Positions 26,751 to 34,856 of a stretch of 64,000 nucleotides of DNA are shown piece by piece. The translations under genes were made by a program, and so were the position numbers. The DNA lies in NCBI GenBank assembly GCA_002452405.1, contig DKFP01000004.1, forward strand, positions 62,001 through 126,000. The letters are read 5' to 3'. The DNA is from Deferribacteraceae bacterium UBA6793 (GTDB lineage Bacteria > Chrysiogenota > Deferribacteres > Deferribacterales > Geovibrionaceae). The notes under the pieces were generated by a model, which was not told the origin of the DNA, searched no databases, and saw only the letters and a list, made by a program, of their open reading frames with translations. Every line of letters begins with the position of its first letter. The stretch's first letter is position 1.

Positions 26751-27852
26751 ACTCTATTCCTGCGTTGTGCAGCAGATACGCACGGATGAAAGCGTCGAGG
26801 TTGCCGTCCATCACAGAGTCCACATTGCCTGTTTCGTGGCGGGTGCGCAGGTCTTTCACCATTTTGTAAGGGTGCATAACATATGATCTTATCTGGTTGC
26901 CCCAGCCGATATCGGTCTTGGTGCTTTCCAGTTTCTGCTTTTCTTCGTTCTTTTTCTCAAGCTCGTGTTCATAAATCCTTGATTTAAGGATCTTCATGGC
27001 GTGCGCTTTGTTTTTGTGCTGGCTTCGTTCGGACTGGCAGGTTACGACTATACCTGTGGGCATGTGGGTGATGCGCACGGCGGAGTCTGTCGTGTTGATG
27101 TGCTGACCGCCGGCACCGCCGGCTCTGTATGTGTCTATCTGGAGGTCACCTTCGTTGATCTCAACCTCAATGTCATCCTCTATTTCAGGCATAACGAACA
27201 CTGCGGCAAAAGATGTGTGGCGTCTGTTTGCTGAGTCAAAAGGGGAAATGCGTACAAGTCTGTGCACGCCGACCTCTCCTTTCAGATATCCGTAGCAGAA
27301 AGGACCTTTAATGTTTATTGTGGCGTTTTTAATGCCCGCCTCATCGCCTTCCATATAGTCGAGTATCTCGTATTTAAATCCTCTTGTCTCTGCAAAACGG
27401 ATATACATACGGTATAGCATGGAAGCCCAGTCGCTTGCTTCTGTTCCGCCCGCGCCTGAGTTTATGGTGACTATGGCGTTGTTGGCATCGTTGGGACCGC
27501 TTAGAACGAGCTGAAGCTCAAACTCCCTGACTTTTTTGGAGAACGCTTTGATGGAGTCCTCAATGTCTCCGTCGAGTCCCTCTTCACCCTCTTTAATTAG
27601 CTCAAGAAGCACTTCCGTATCATCTTTAAGTGTCAGAAGTTCTTCCCATGATTCAAGTTTCTTTTTGAGAGTAGATTGCTCTTTCAGAATTAGCTTGGAC
27701 TCCTTCTTGTTCCAGAAATCCGCGTCATTCATGGACATTTCATCTATTTTCGCGATCTTTTTCCTGAGTTCTTCCTCATTCATCGCAGTAGCGAAGCTCG
27801 CCACCTCTTTGTTCAGTTTTTCCGCTTCGCTGATTATTTCGTCAATCATCAT
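26737..27852 (-). CDS. prfB: Peptide chain release factor 2
   Basis: 371 residues. RF2 is identified by the stop-codon motif SPF (VRISPFDSANRRHTSF) and the catalytic GGQ loop (RAGGAGGQHINTTDS, near residue 250). The frame is continuous from the N-terminus: the usual in-frame TGA frameshift site near codon 25 is absent. Two adjacent ATGs (27852, 27849) follow a GGAG located inside the last codons of pmbA. Confidence 0.95.
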   Translation of the reverse strand: MMIDEIISEAEKLNKEVASFATAMNEEELRKKIAKIDEMSMNDADFWNKKESKLILKEQSTLKKKLESWEELLTLKDDTEVLLELIKEGEEGLDGDIEDSIKAFSKKVREFELQLVLSGPNDANNAIVTINSGAGGTEASDWASMLYRMYIRFAETRGFKYEILDYMEGDEAGIKNATINIKGPFCYGYLKGEVGVHRLVRISPFDSANRRHTSFAAVFVMPEIEDDIEVEINEGDLQIDTYRAGGAGGQHINTTDSAVRITHMPTGIVVTCQSERSQHKNKAHAMKILKSRIYEHELEKKNEEKQKLESTKTDIGWGNQIRSYVMHPYKMVKDLRTRHETGNVDSVMDGNLDAFIRAYLLHNAGIEYDKD

Positions 27853-27858
27853 AAAAAA

Positions 27859-29172
27859 TTATTCTCCGCTGACAGTCATTTTATCAAAAAGTGCAGAGGC
27901 GGATGTCACCCCTGCATACGTTCTGTAATCTTCAAAAACGGCTATAACGCCTTTGAGCAGGTCTTTCAGGTTTCCGGAGAGCACCGCTTCGCGGAACGGA
28001 TGTACAATCTCCCGTCCGCGCATAAGCACACCGGATATACCGACTGAAAAATCGCCGCTTACGGTGTCTGCCGTATGCATCCCCATAACGTCTGTGATTT
28101 TAACATATTCGTTCATAAAATCATAAGGCATTTTATCGGTACTTGCTTTTAAAATAAGGTTGGATACGCCTATTCCTATATGTCCACCCCTGCCCGTCTT
28201 TGCGTTTGCTGTGTTACGCATCCCCATTGCAGATGCTGTGTAGCTGTTGTGGAGGAAAGAATCCAGTATTCCGTTGGCAAATATGGGCGTAAGTCCGGTG
28301 TGGTGTCCTTCGTCGTCAAAGTTCCTTGAACCGATTCCGCCGCGCAGTTTCGGGTCGTCAAACAATGTGAACGCTTCTGATGCGGCTTTTTTGCCCAGCT
28401 TGTCGCCCAATACGCTGACATTCTTATAAACGTTGTCTGCGTTGACAAGCTCTACGATTATCTCAAGAAAATCCGCCATTACCAAAGGAGTGAACATTAC
28501 CCCGTATTTACCTGTTTTAAGCCTTTTTGCACCAAGCAGAGCACAAGCGGCGTATGCAGCTTCTTCCGCAGCTTTTATATGGCTGAGGCTTTTCAGCGAC
28601 GCACCGTCTGCCATTCCGGAACCATCCTGCTCGCCTTTATGGTTAGCAATAGCATATGTATATGAAGAATAGTATGTTTTTTCTGAGTAGAGATCATGAC
28701 AGAACGGAGTGATTATTCTCGTTGATTCTTTCGCCGCGCCGATAACGGACTGCTGAACGGATTTCACTCTTATGTCTGCCGCTTTTGCAGTTTCCACAGC
28801 TTCCAGAGCCATGTCAGCCATTTGTGCAGTGGTGAGCGATTCGAAACAGCCGTCGTTCTGAATAAAGTCTTCAGCGTATTCCGGTTTAAACGGGATATTA
28901 TGAATATCTTTCGGAAGCGATGTTATAACACTTTGGTGTGATGTGAGAAAAGTTTCTATTGTGTCGGAGTTTAAACCATCTGCGCACATAGAGACAACCC
29001 GTCCATCTTTGAATGCACGGATAACGACACCCGTTTCTGAGCCTATATCAACGCTTTCAACGGTTTTACCGTTTAGCTGGACGGATTTAGAAACAGATTC
29101 CGAAACAGTTACAGTGACGTTATCGTAAAAATCGCTGTGGCGCTCCAGAATACTCTTTATATCATAGTTCAT
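27859..29172 (-). CDS. pmbA: TldE/PmbA family metalloprotease subunit
   Basis: 437 residues. PmbA (TldE) with TldD forms a protease that trims modified peptides such as microcins and degrades some antitoxins. Visible: VESVDIGSETGVVIRAFKDGR near residue 38, GAKRLKTGKYGVMFTP, FDDEGHHTGLTPIFANGILDSFLHNSYTA in the core and GDFSVGISG near the end. The HExxxH zinc motif of TldD is not found here, as expected for TldE. No tldD is in the window. Confidence 0.92.
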   Translation of the reverse strand: MNYDIKSILERHSDFYDNVTVTVSESVSKSVQLNGKTVESVDIGSETGVVIRAFKDGRVVSMCADGLNSDTIETFLTSHQSVITSLPKDIHNIPFKPEYAEDFIQNDGCFESLTTAQMADMALEAVETAKAADIRVKSVQQSVIGAAKESTRIITPFCHDLYSEKTYYSSYTYAIANHKGEQDGSGMADGASLKSLSHIKAAEEAAYAACALLGAKRLKTGKYGVMFTPLVMADFLEIIVELVNADNVYKNVSVLGDKLGKKAASEAFTLFDDPKLRGGIGSRNFDDEGHHTGLTPIFANGILDSFLHNSYTASAMGMRNTANAKTGRGGHIGIGVSNLILKASTDKMPYDFMNEYVKITDVMGMHTADTVSGDFSVGISGVLMRGREIVHPFREAVLSGNLKDLLKGVIAVFEDYRTYAGVTSASALFDKMTVSGE

Positions 29173-29618
29173 AATGTCCGTTTCATTGCTATTTCGTCGC
29201 AGTCGGGAAACTTAGCACATTTCAGGCAGTCAGACCATATCTTTTTAGGGAGTTGTTCTTTTTCTATCTCAGTGAAGCCGAGCTTGCCGAAAAATCCAGG
29301 CTGATAGGTCAGGAGAAATGCGTCGGTTATGCCGACTTCCCTTGCCATTTGCATTGAGCTTTCAACAACAGCAGTGCCTATGCCCTTTTTCGTACTGTAC
29401 TGACTGACGGCAACAGAGCGTATCTCCGCCAGATTTTCCCATGTGGGATGCATTGCGCTGCAACCGAGTATTTCGCCGCCCTCGTCCCATACAACAAATT
29501 CCAGTATCTTTTCGTATATTTCGTTTATGCTGACAGGGAGCATAAGCCCCACCTTCGCGTGTGTATTCACAAGGTTCTGGATGTTTTTTGCATCCGCCAT
29601 AACGGCTTTTCTTATCAT
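29169..29618 (-). CDS. argA: Short GNAT N-acetylglutamate synthase
   Basis: 149 residues, a single GNAT domain. The C-terminal signature SDCLKCAKFPDCDEIAMKRTL and the YQPGFFGKLGFTEIEKEQLP stretch are those of the short N-acetylglutamate synthases that lack a kinase-like domain; acetyl-CoA loop STKKGIGTAVVESS near residue 80. First step of arginine synthesis. Overlaps pmbA and the lipoprotein gene by 4 bp each. Confidence 0.82.
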   Translation of the reverse strand: MIRKAVMADAKNIQNLVNTHAKVGLMLPVSINEIYEKILEFVVWDEGGEILGCSAMHPTWENLAEIRSVAVSQYSTKKGIGTAVVESSMQMAREVGITDAFLLTYQPGFFGKLGFTEIEKEQLPKKIWSDCLKCAKFPDCDEIAMKRTL

Positions 29619-30007
29619 TTTATGGTTTCCTTGATGAACAGTCTGTACATTCTGACTGCGGTATCTTTGTCGGGGAGCAGCTCAACATGTTTCTTCGCGC
29701 TGAAGTTTATCTTAATGTTTTCTGCATTGAACTGGGTTATAGTTATATAAATCACCGCATTGTTTGTTCGCGCTTCAATTTTGCCGTCTGCAATGCTTGA
29801 AAGGGTTATCTGTGCGTTTTCGCTGTTAAGTATTCCCACCAGCACTTCAAAAGCCTGTTCTTTGGACATGGTGAAGACGTCGGTAACAGAATCGTTCGTT
29901 GTCGTGTAAACAGCTCCGCCAGCAGCTCCGCCGAATATGAGTGGTGCCGGAACACAGCTATACATAACAAGAGCCGCCGCCGCAATAAGAAGTTTATGTA
30001 ATTTCAT
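29615..30007 (-). CDS. Small lipoprotein (DUF3568-like)
   Basis: 130 residues. Signal peptide of 17 residues then Cys18 (VMYSC), a plausible lipobox. The mature part has a glycine-rich hydrophobic stretch (FGGAAGGAVYTT) and a domain with EAFEVLVGILNSENAQI, ARTNNAVIYITI and IKINFSAKKH that recalls DUF3568 periplasmic lipoproteins. Function unknown. First gene of the 15-gene minus-strand run; GAGGAT upstream of the ATG. Confidence 0.7.
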   Translation of the reverse strand: MKLHKLLIAAAALVMYSCVPAPLIFGGAAGGAVYTTTNDSVTDVFTMSKEQAFEVLVGILNSENAQITLSSIADGKIEARTNNAVIYITITQFNAENIKINFSAKKHVELLPDKDTAVRMYRLFIKETIK

Positions 30008-30076
30008 TTCATCCTCACAAAATCTTTATTTATTGAATAGTTTATAGAACAGACAGATTTTTTTCAAGAAAATTCG

Positions 30077-30106
30077 TTGACAAGATAAAATGGCAGGGGC
30101 TATTAT
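30077..30106 (+). promoter_or_regulatory. Promoter of pyrR-pyrB-pyrC
   Basis: TTGACA (30077-30082), 18-nt spacer, TATTAT (30101-30106). The start point would be near 30113, only about 5 nt before the leader ORF. Confidence 0.75.
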
Positions 30107-30117
30107 CTCAAGGGTGA

Positions 30118-30159
30118 ATGATGACAGAAAAGATTAACTTTTTAAACATATCTTTATGA
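30118..30159 (+). CDS. Putative leader peptide of the pyr operon
   Basis: ATG ATG at 30118/30121 opens a 13-codon frame reading MMTEKINFLNISL and ending in TGA at 30157-30159. AAGGG lies just before it, though most of that would be outside the RNA if transcription starts near 30113. The stop is 7 nt upstream of the terminator stem, so a ribosome finishing here would cover part of its 5' arm. Too short to prove by coding signal alone. Confidence 0.4.
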   Translation: MMTEKINFLNISL

Positions 30160-30166
30160 GTACACG

Positions 30167-30206
30167 GCCTTTTAGCCGCCACAGGCGGTTGAAAGGCTTT
30201 TTTTTT
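30167..30206 (+). terminator. Attenuator-type terminator in the pyrR leader
   Basis: Arms 30167-30180 and 30184-30197 pair over all 14 positions (two G-U) around an ACA loop, followed by nine T (30198-30206). It precedes pyrR, whose RBS GGAGG is at 30215-30219. Its position between promoter and first gene means it must be regulated. Confidence 0.9.
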
Positions 30207-30226
30207 GAATAAACGGAGGCTGAAAA

Positions 30227-30763
30227 ATGTCCGCGAAAGAGATTATGAGCAAGGAAGAGATGGCGCGAACACTCAACAGGATGGTGTTTCAGATTCTTGA
30301 AGCCATCAAAACCGAAGACGGCTTCTGTCTGGTGGGAATCAGACGCGGCGGCGCTGTGCTTGCAAAGCGCATGGCTGATATTCTGGCAAAAGAGGGAAAA
30401 AAGGATATCAAAATCGGATATCTGGACATCACTCTTTACAGAGACGATCTCACAAGTATCCACGACTATCCGGTTCTGCAAAGTACTGAGATAGACTTTG
30501 ACATCACAGGCAGAAACATCGTGCTGGTGGACGACGTTATCTACACCGGAAGAACCATCAGAGCGGCGCTTGACGCGCTTATCGACTACGGAAGACCAAA
30601 GAAGATTCTGCTTGCAGCGTTCATCGACAGAGGACACAGGGAACTGCCCATTCAGCCTGATTTCACAGGTAAAACGGTGCCCACTTCCCGTAACGAAATA
30701 GTTGATGTTCAGCTTGAAGAACAAGCCGGATGTGATTGTATATTAATAAATAAAAAAGCCTAG
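30227..30763 (+). CDS. pyrR: Pyr operon attenuation regulator / uracil phosphoribosyltransferase
   Basis: 178 residues. The PRPP-binding motif VLVDDVIYTGRTIRAALDAL lies near residue 100; VGIRRGGAVLAKR and YRDDL match PyrR. In Gram-positives PyrR binds leader RNA when UMP is high and favours a terminator; it also has weak UPRT activity. The terminator directly upstream fits such a role, but I do not see the classical PyrR-binding loop. Leads pyrR-pyrB-pyrC. Confidence 0.94.
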   Translation: MSAKEIMSKEEMARTLNRMVFQILEAIKTEDGFCLVGIRRGGAVLAKRMADILAKEGKKDIKIGYLDITLYRDDLTSIHDYPVLQSTEIDFDITGRNIVLVDDVIYTGRTIRAALDALIDYGRPKKILLAAFIDRGHRELPIQPDFTGKTVPTSRNEIVDVQLEEQAGCDCILINKKA

Positions 30764-30781
30764 GACACAAGGAGTCAAACC

Positions 30782-31732
30782 ATGACTTACAAAAGAAAAG
30801 ACCTTTTGGGGATGAAGGACTTGACCAAAGAGGAGATACTTTATCTTCTGGAAACGGCTCAGAAATTCACCGAAATCAATGAGCGTGACGTTAAAAAAGT
30901 ACCCACTCTGAAGGGGAAAACAGTAATAAATCTGTTTTTTGAACCCTCAACAAGAACAAGAACATCTTTTGAGATCGCCGGAAAAAGACTCTCCGCCGAT
31001 ACCATAAACTTTACTGCGTCCTCCAGCAGTACGACAAAGGGCGAAACCCTTATAGATACTGTGAAAAATATGGAGGCAATGAAATCCGATATTTTCGTTG
31101 TGCGCCACTCCTATTCCGGCGCTGTCAAATATATTGCAGAGCACACAGACGCAAAAATAATCAACGCAGGTGACGGGCTGAACGAACACCCTACTCAGGC
31201 GCTTCTGGACATGCTGACAATCAGACAGAGCAAAGGCAGGCTTGAGGGACTTGAGGTAGCAATAATCGGCGACATCACCCACTCCCGCGTCGCCCGTTCC
31301 GATGTGTGGGCTATGACAAAGCTGGGCGTAAACGTCCGCCTTTTCGGTCCCACAACTATGATCCCAAAGCACTCACATGTTTTCGGCTGCCGCGTATGCA
31401 AATCCATGAACGAAGCTGTGGAAGGCGCAGACGTTATCATAATGCTGCGCATCCAGAGGGAGCGTCAGGGTAAACTGCTTATTCCCTCAACAAAGGAATA
31501 CGCAAAATATTTCGGTCTCACAAAAGACAAACTGGCTCTTGCTAAACCGGACGCGCTGGTCATGCACCCAGGACCCATCAACCGCGGCGTTGAACTGATG
31601 AGCAACGTTGCCGACAGCGACAACTCAGGAGTTCTGAAACAGGTGACAAACGGCGTTGCCGTGCGCATGGCAGCTCTTTACATTCTCGGCATAGGAAACA
31701 ACAAGGGAGGAATTGATGAAAACGCTTCTTAA
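30782..31732 (+). CDS. pyrB: Aspartate carbamoyltransferase catalytic subunit
   Basis: 316 residues. Condenses carbamoyl phosphate and aspartate. Signature FEPSTRTRTSFEIA near residue 56, EHPTQALLDMLT near 135, and HPGPINRG near 265. There is no pyrI regulatory gene beside it. 18 nt after pyrR and overlapping the start of pyrC. Confidence 0.96.
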   Translation: MTYKRKDLLGMKDLTKEEILYLLETAQKFTEINERDVKKVPTLKGKTVINLFFEPSTRTRTSFEIAGKRLSADTINFTASSSSTTKGETLIDTVKNMEAMKSDIFVVRHSYSGAVKYIAEHTDAKIINAGDGLNEHPTQALLDMLTIRQSKGRLEGLEVAIIGDITHSRVARSDVWAMTKLGVNVRLFGPTTMIPKHSHVFGCRVCKSMNEAVEGADVIIMLRIQRERQGKLLIPSTKEYAKYFGLTKDKLALAKPDALVMHPGPINRGVELMSNVADSDNSGVLKQVTNGVAVRMAALYILGIGNNKGGIDENAS

Positions 31733-32993
31733 AAACTGCAAGATTGTCAATCATGATAAGGTAACAGAAGGCAATATCCTCATAGATGGCGAAATTATCG
31801 CCTCCGTTACGGCTTCCGCAGACGAAAAAGCGGATAAGGTGATAGACTGTAAAGGAAAATATGCCGTGCCGGGTCTTATAGACCTCCACGTCCACTTCCG
31901 CGACCCGGGACTCGAATATAAAGAAGATATTACTTCCGGCGCAAAAGCTGCCGTTGCAGGCGGCGTTACTGCGGTCTGCCCCATGGCGAACACAAAACCT
32001 GTCAACGATAACAGAATAATTACAGAATACATGATAAAAAAAGCTCAGGCTGATGGACTGATAGACCTCTTCCCCATAGGCGCAATGACAAAAGGTATGG
32101 AAGGTGAGGAACTTACGGAAATGGGAGATATGTCTGAAGGCGGAGCCGTAGGCTTTTCCGACGACGGCAAACCTGTTTGCAGTGCGGAAGTTTTCCGCCG
32201 CGCCGCAGAATATGCATCGCAGTTCGGTTCGTTCGTGATAAGCCACGCCGAGGACAAGAGCCTTGCCGGAGCAGGCGTTATCCACGAGGGCGAAGTTTCA
32301 GCCATTACAGGGCTTAAAGGCATCCCTTCCGAGTGTGAAGAGGTTATGGTTGCCCGCGATATCCTCATGTCAAAGTTGACAGGTGCACACGTTCACATCT
32401 GCCATATCAGCTCCAAAGGTACACTCGACCTCATCAAATGGGCAAAATCCATGGGATATAACGTAACTTGCGAAGTTACACCCCACCATTTCACACTGAC
32501 AGAGCAGGAACTGCTCACATATGATACCAACTGCAAGATGAACCCTCCCCTCCGCGCGCAGGAGGACGTTGACGCGCTCATCGAAGGGCTTAGAAACGGC
32601 GATATCGACTGCATAGTTACCGACCACGCGCCACATCACCCCGATGAAAAGGCGCAGGAGTTTGACCTTGCACCCTTCGGCATAACAGGGCTTCAGACGA
32701 TGCTCCCCCTCTCGCTTGCGCTGGTCGAAAAAGGCGTTATAGACATGCCCACATTTGTAAGGCTTACATCATATAATCCTGCCAGACTCATCAAAAAGAC
32801 TGACAGAGGCGAGATAGCTGTTGGCAAACTCGCTGATATCGCTATTGTTGATGCCGAACTGGAATATGTTTTTGACCTGTCTCTTAACAAATCAAAATCA
32901 GTCAATACTCCTTACATGGGTAAAAAACTGAAAGGCGCTGCGCTTTACACGATTAAAAGTGGAAAGGTAGTTTTTGAATTTCCTCTGAACTGA
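31716..32993 (+). CDS. pyrC: Dihydroorotase
   Basis: 425 residues. Zinc amidohydrolase closing carbamoyl-aspartate to dihydroorotate. Metal motif DLHVHFRDPG near residue 58 and ligands in SHAEDK, HVHICHIS and TDHAPHH; type I dihydroorotase by length. Start is the ATG at 31716, 5 nt after GGGAGG, within the end of pyrB (17-bp overlap). Operon ends at 33003-33035. Confidence 0.96.
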   Translation: MKTLLKNCKIVNHDKVTEGNILIDGEIIASVTASADEKADKVIDCKGKYAVPGLIDLHVHFRDPGLEYKEDITSGAKAAVAGGVTAVCPMANTKPVNDNRIITEYMIKKAQADGLIDLFPIGAMTKGMEGEELTEMGDMSEGGAVGFSDDGKPVCSAEVFRRAAEYASQFGSFVISHAEDKSLAGAGVIHEGEVSAITGLKGIPSECEEVMVARDILMSKLTGAHVHICHISSKGTLDLIKWAKSMGYNVTCEVTPHHFTLTEQELLTYDTNCKMNPPLRAQEDVDALIEGLRNGDIDCIVTDHAPHHPDEKAQEFDLAPFGITGLQTMLPLSLALVEKGVIDMPTFVRLTSYNPARLIKKTDRGEIAVGKLADIAIVDAELEYVFDLSLNKSKSVNTPYMGKKLKGAALYTIKSGKVVFEFPLN

Positions 32994-33002
32994 TAAAGAT
33001 AT

Positions 33003-33035
33003 GCCGCCGGATGGAATATTTCGGCGGCTTATTTT
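33003..33035. terminator. Terminator after pyrC (two-way)
   Basis: GCCGCCG (33003-33009) pairs with CGGCGGC (33022-33028), followed by TTATTTT. It abuts the stop of the converging binding-protein gene. Confidence 0.85.
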
Positions 33036-34111
33036 ACAACCGATATCCCTCTGTCCGACAAAAGAATCTGCCTGAAAACCGGTGTGGTTTCATACATTTT
33101 TCCGTAAATATCGTTTCCCGTAAACTCTTCTGAAACGCTGTCAGCGGTGTATCTCATGTCTACTGACCTGAAAATATCCGGAAACATGATTGTTCCGATA
33201 TAGTAAGCGTTTATAAACAGATTTTCATAGTGGGCAGCGTATCTGTTATACGGCAGAATGGTGTATACCCTGTTATTCTTTATGGCAGGGATATTTCTGA
33301 AAAGCGTTTTATTGGCGGTGTAGTCCTGTTTTAGCTTGTCAAGCATTGTATACTCTACAAAAATGTAGTCCGGTTTTGCTGCAACAAGCTCGTTAAGGCT
33401 TATTTCCGAATAAGGGATTGTTGACCGGAGGTCAGACCCGATGCTCATCTGGTTCAGCATCCTAAGATATGTGTAGCATTTTTCAACAGTATAGCTGGCC
33501 TTGGACGGTTTATACTGCTGTGAAAGTATGAAAAGTTTCTTTTTAGGCGCATCCTTCGTCTTTTCTATAAGCTCCTTTCTGGTTTTTGCCATGAAATTCA
33601 TGATATTCTGCATATCCTTCTGTTCGTTCAGGATATAGCCAGTCAGCCTGAGAGACTGAAGAATTGAGTCGAAGTGGAGATACCCCGTTTCAGAACAGTT
33701 CATAGCTGCCACTGGAACCTGTACCGCCTGTGCAAGTTTTTCAACTTGTCTTTCGTTTAAACCTGAAACGAGAACTATGTCAGGGTTTGCTGCTTTAATG
33801 GATGTATAATCCGGAGTAAAGTTGTAAAAAGACCTGAAAATGGGAGGCATCTTATCGTATCCCTCAGGGTAGATACACGAGCAATATTTATGCACTTTGC
33901 CCATAGATGGCAATATGTCCTGTGTTACCAGTTGTTTCGAAAAGTCTGCGTATTCGGTTAAAGCAGAACTTCCCGGTCCCACAGCCGAAATTTTTTTAAT
34001 TTTGTCCGGAACATTAACCTCTCTGCCGCAGGCGTCTATAACCTTAAAATTTTCGGCAGGTGAGTAACCGGACATTGCGAAAAGTGCTAAAACAATAAAT
34101 AATTTAAACAT
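33029..34111 (-). CDS. Orphan FecB-type ABC substrate-binding protein
   Basis: 360 residues with a signal peptide (cleavage near YSPA, residue 19). Typical metal-chelate binding-protein features: VIDACGREVNVPDKIKKISAVGPGSSAL, PDYTSIKAANPDIVLVSG near residue 105, SLNELVAAKPDYIFVEY near 250, and NNRVYTIL. It has four internal cysteines (KYCSCIYP, NCSE, EKCYTY). No permease or ATPase is adjacent, so it must use a system elsewhere, perhaps the FecCD pair at 11801-13457. Confidence 0.82.
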   Translation of the reverse strand: MFKLFIVLALFAMSGYSPAENFKVIDACGREVNVPDKIKKISAVGPGSSALTEYADFSKQLVTQDILPSMGKVHKYCSCIYPEGYDKMPPIFRSFYNFTPDYTSIKAANPDIVLVSGLNERQVEKLAQAVQVPVAAMNCSETGYLHFDSILQSLRLTGYILNEQKDMQNIMNFMAKTRKELIEKTKDAPKKKLFILSQQYKPSKASYTVEKCYTYLRMLNQMSIGSDLRSTIPYSEISLNELVAAKPDYIFVEYTMLDKLKQDYTANKTLFRNIPAIKNNRVYTILPYNRYAAHYENLFINAYYIGTIMFPDIFRSVDMRYTADSVSEEFTGNDIYGKMYETTPVFRQILLSDRGISVVK

Positions 34112-34156
34112 TGCACACCGTATTAAATGATAATATCGGAATAATTATATACCCGC

Positions 34157-34170
34157 AATACAAATGTATT
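34157..34170. promoter_or_regulatory. Inverted repeat between divergent genes
   Basis: AATACA-AA-TGTATT, a perfect 6-bp dyad. On the minus strand it lies within the spacer of TTGTCA (34175-34170) and TATATA (34151-34146) before the binding-protein gene; on the plus strand it touches TTGACA (34169-34174). Half-sites resemble those at 15040-15057. Confidence 0.45.
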
Positions 34171-34217
34171 GACAAAAAAAGCGTGCAGGTGTTCAACTTC
34201 ACACGGAGGTTCAGAAT

Positions 34218-34664
34218 ATGACAGAAGAAACAATTGACAAAGCTGCTGAAGCCGCTGTACGCCTTTTTAAAAGCGGATATTCCTGCTCCGAGGCAGTACT
34301 TTTTGCGTTTGAAATGAATACTGAAAAAAAGTTTTCAGAAGATGCCAAACGCGGTATGAGTGCCTATGTGGAAGGACTCAGCGGTTCCGGCTGCGTTTGC
34401 GGTGCTCTTGCGGGTGCTGTGTTCATATTAAGCACTATGGGCGGCAGACTTAGCCCGGAAGAACCTGTTAATAAACTTAAAAATGCTGTACGCATACTGC
34501 ATGATGATTTCCGTAAAGAGTTTTCCAGCGCCTGCTGCCGGGTGATAACTTCTAAATCTGCAAAACTTTTCGGAATAGGTAAGTTCAACACCTGCCCTCT
34601 TACCGTAGAGTTCTGCATAAGAAAAATAATGCTGCTGGCTTCTGAAAACGAATGGATAAAATGA
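34218..34664 (+). CDS. C_GCAxxG_C_C family protein
   Basis: 148 residues. The family's cysteine pattern is present: SGYSCSEAV near residue 25, GSGCVCGALAGAVF near 56, SACCRVIT and TCPLTVEFC near the end. These proteins are thought to be redox or metal-binding because of the cysteines and their frequent presence in anaerobes, but no function is established. CGGAGG upstream of the ATG. Converges with the small RNA at 34666-34743. Confidence 0.85.
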   Translation: MTEETIDKAAEAAVRLFKSGYSCSEAVLFAFEMNTEKKFSEDAKRGMSAYVEGLSGSGCVCGALAGAVFILSTMGGRLSPEEPVNKLKNAVRILHDDFRKEFSSACCRVITSKSAKLFGIGKFNTCPLTVEFCIRKIMLLASENEWIK

Positions 34665-34665
34665 C

Positions 34666-34743
34666 AAAAAAAATCCCGGTTACATGCTTTAAGGGGGGAG
34701 GAGGGATAAAGCATAGAAATAACCGGGCAATAGTCTGTTTGGT
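34666..34743 (-). ncRNA. Candidate small RNA with anti-Shine-Dalgarno loop
   Basis: About 77 nt, transcribed leftward. A promoter (34750-34777) and a terminator T-run of eight (34673-34666) frame a hairpin: CCCGGTTA pairs with TAACCGGG (34727-34720 with 34682-34675) and ATGCTTTA with TAAAGCAT (34714-34707 with 34691-34684). The 15-nt loop reads UCCCUCCUCCCCCCU (34706-34692). It contains CCUCCU, identical to the 16S anti-Shine-Dalgarno, and the CCUCCUCCC motif known from alphaproteobacterial C-rich small RNAs. The cimA gene upstream has its own terminator, so this is a separate unit. Confidence 0.6.
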
Positions 34744-34749
34744 ATTTGT

Positions 34750-34777
34750 ATTATAATCTTCTTTATATAATTTTCAA
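34750..34777 (-). promoter_or_regulatory. Promoter of the candidate small RNA
   Basis: Minus strand TTGAAA (34777-34772), 16-nt spacer, consensus TATAAT (34755-34750). No ORF lies downstream before 34666. Confidence 0.65.
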
Positions 34778-34818
34778 CTGAAATCGTAATATATGTCAAA
34801 TATTCGGCGGTGTTAAAT

Positions 34819-34849
34819 GAAAAAAGCCGCCCCCTTCCGGAAGCGGCTT
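34819..34849 (-). terminator. Terminator after cimA
   Basis: Minus strand AAGCCGC (34849-34843) pairs with GCGGCTT (34830-34824), extended by CTTCC/GGAAG-type pairing in the loop, then TTTTT (34823-34819). Confidence 0.85.
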
Positions 34850-34856
34850 TACGTTG

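Noticed and set aside
30107..30166. Classical PyrR-binding loop in the pyr leader
   Set aside because: No sequence resembling the ARUCCNGNGAGGYU consensus could be found.
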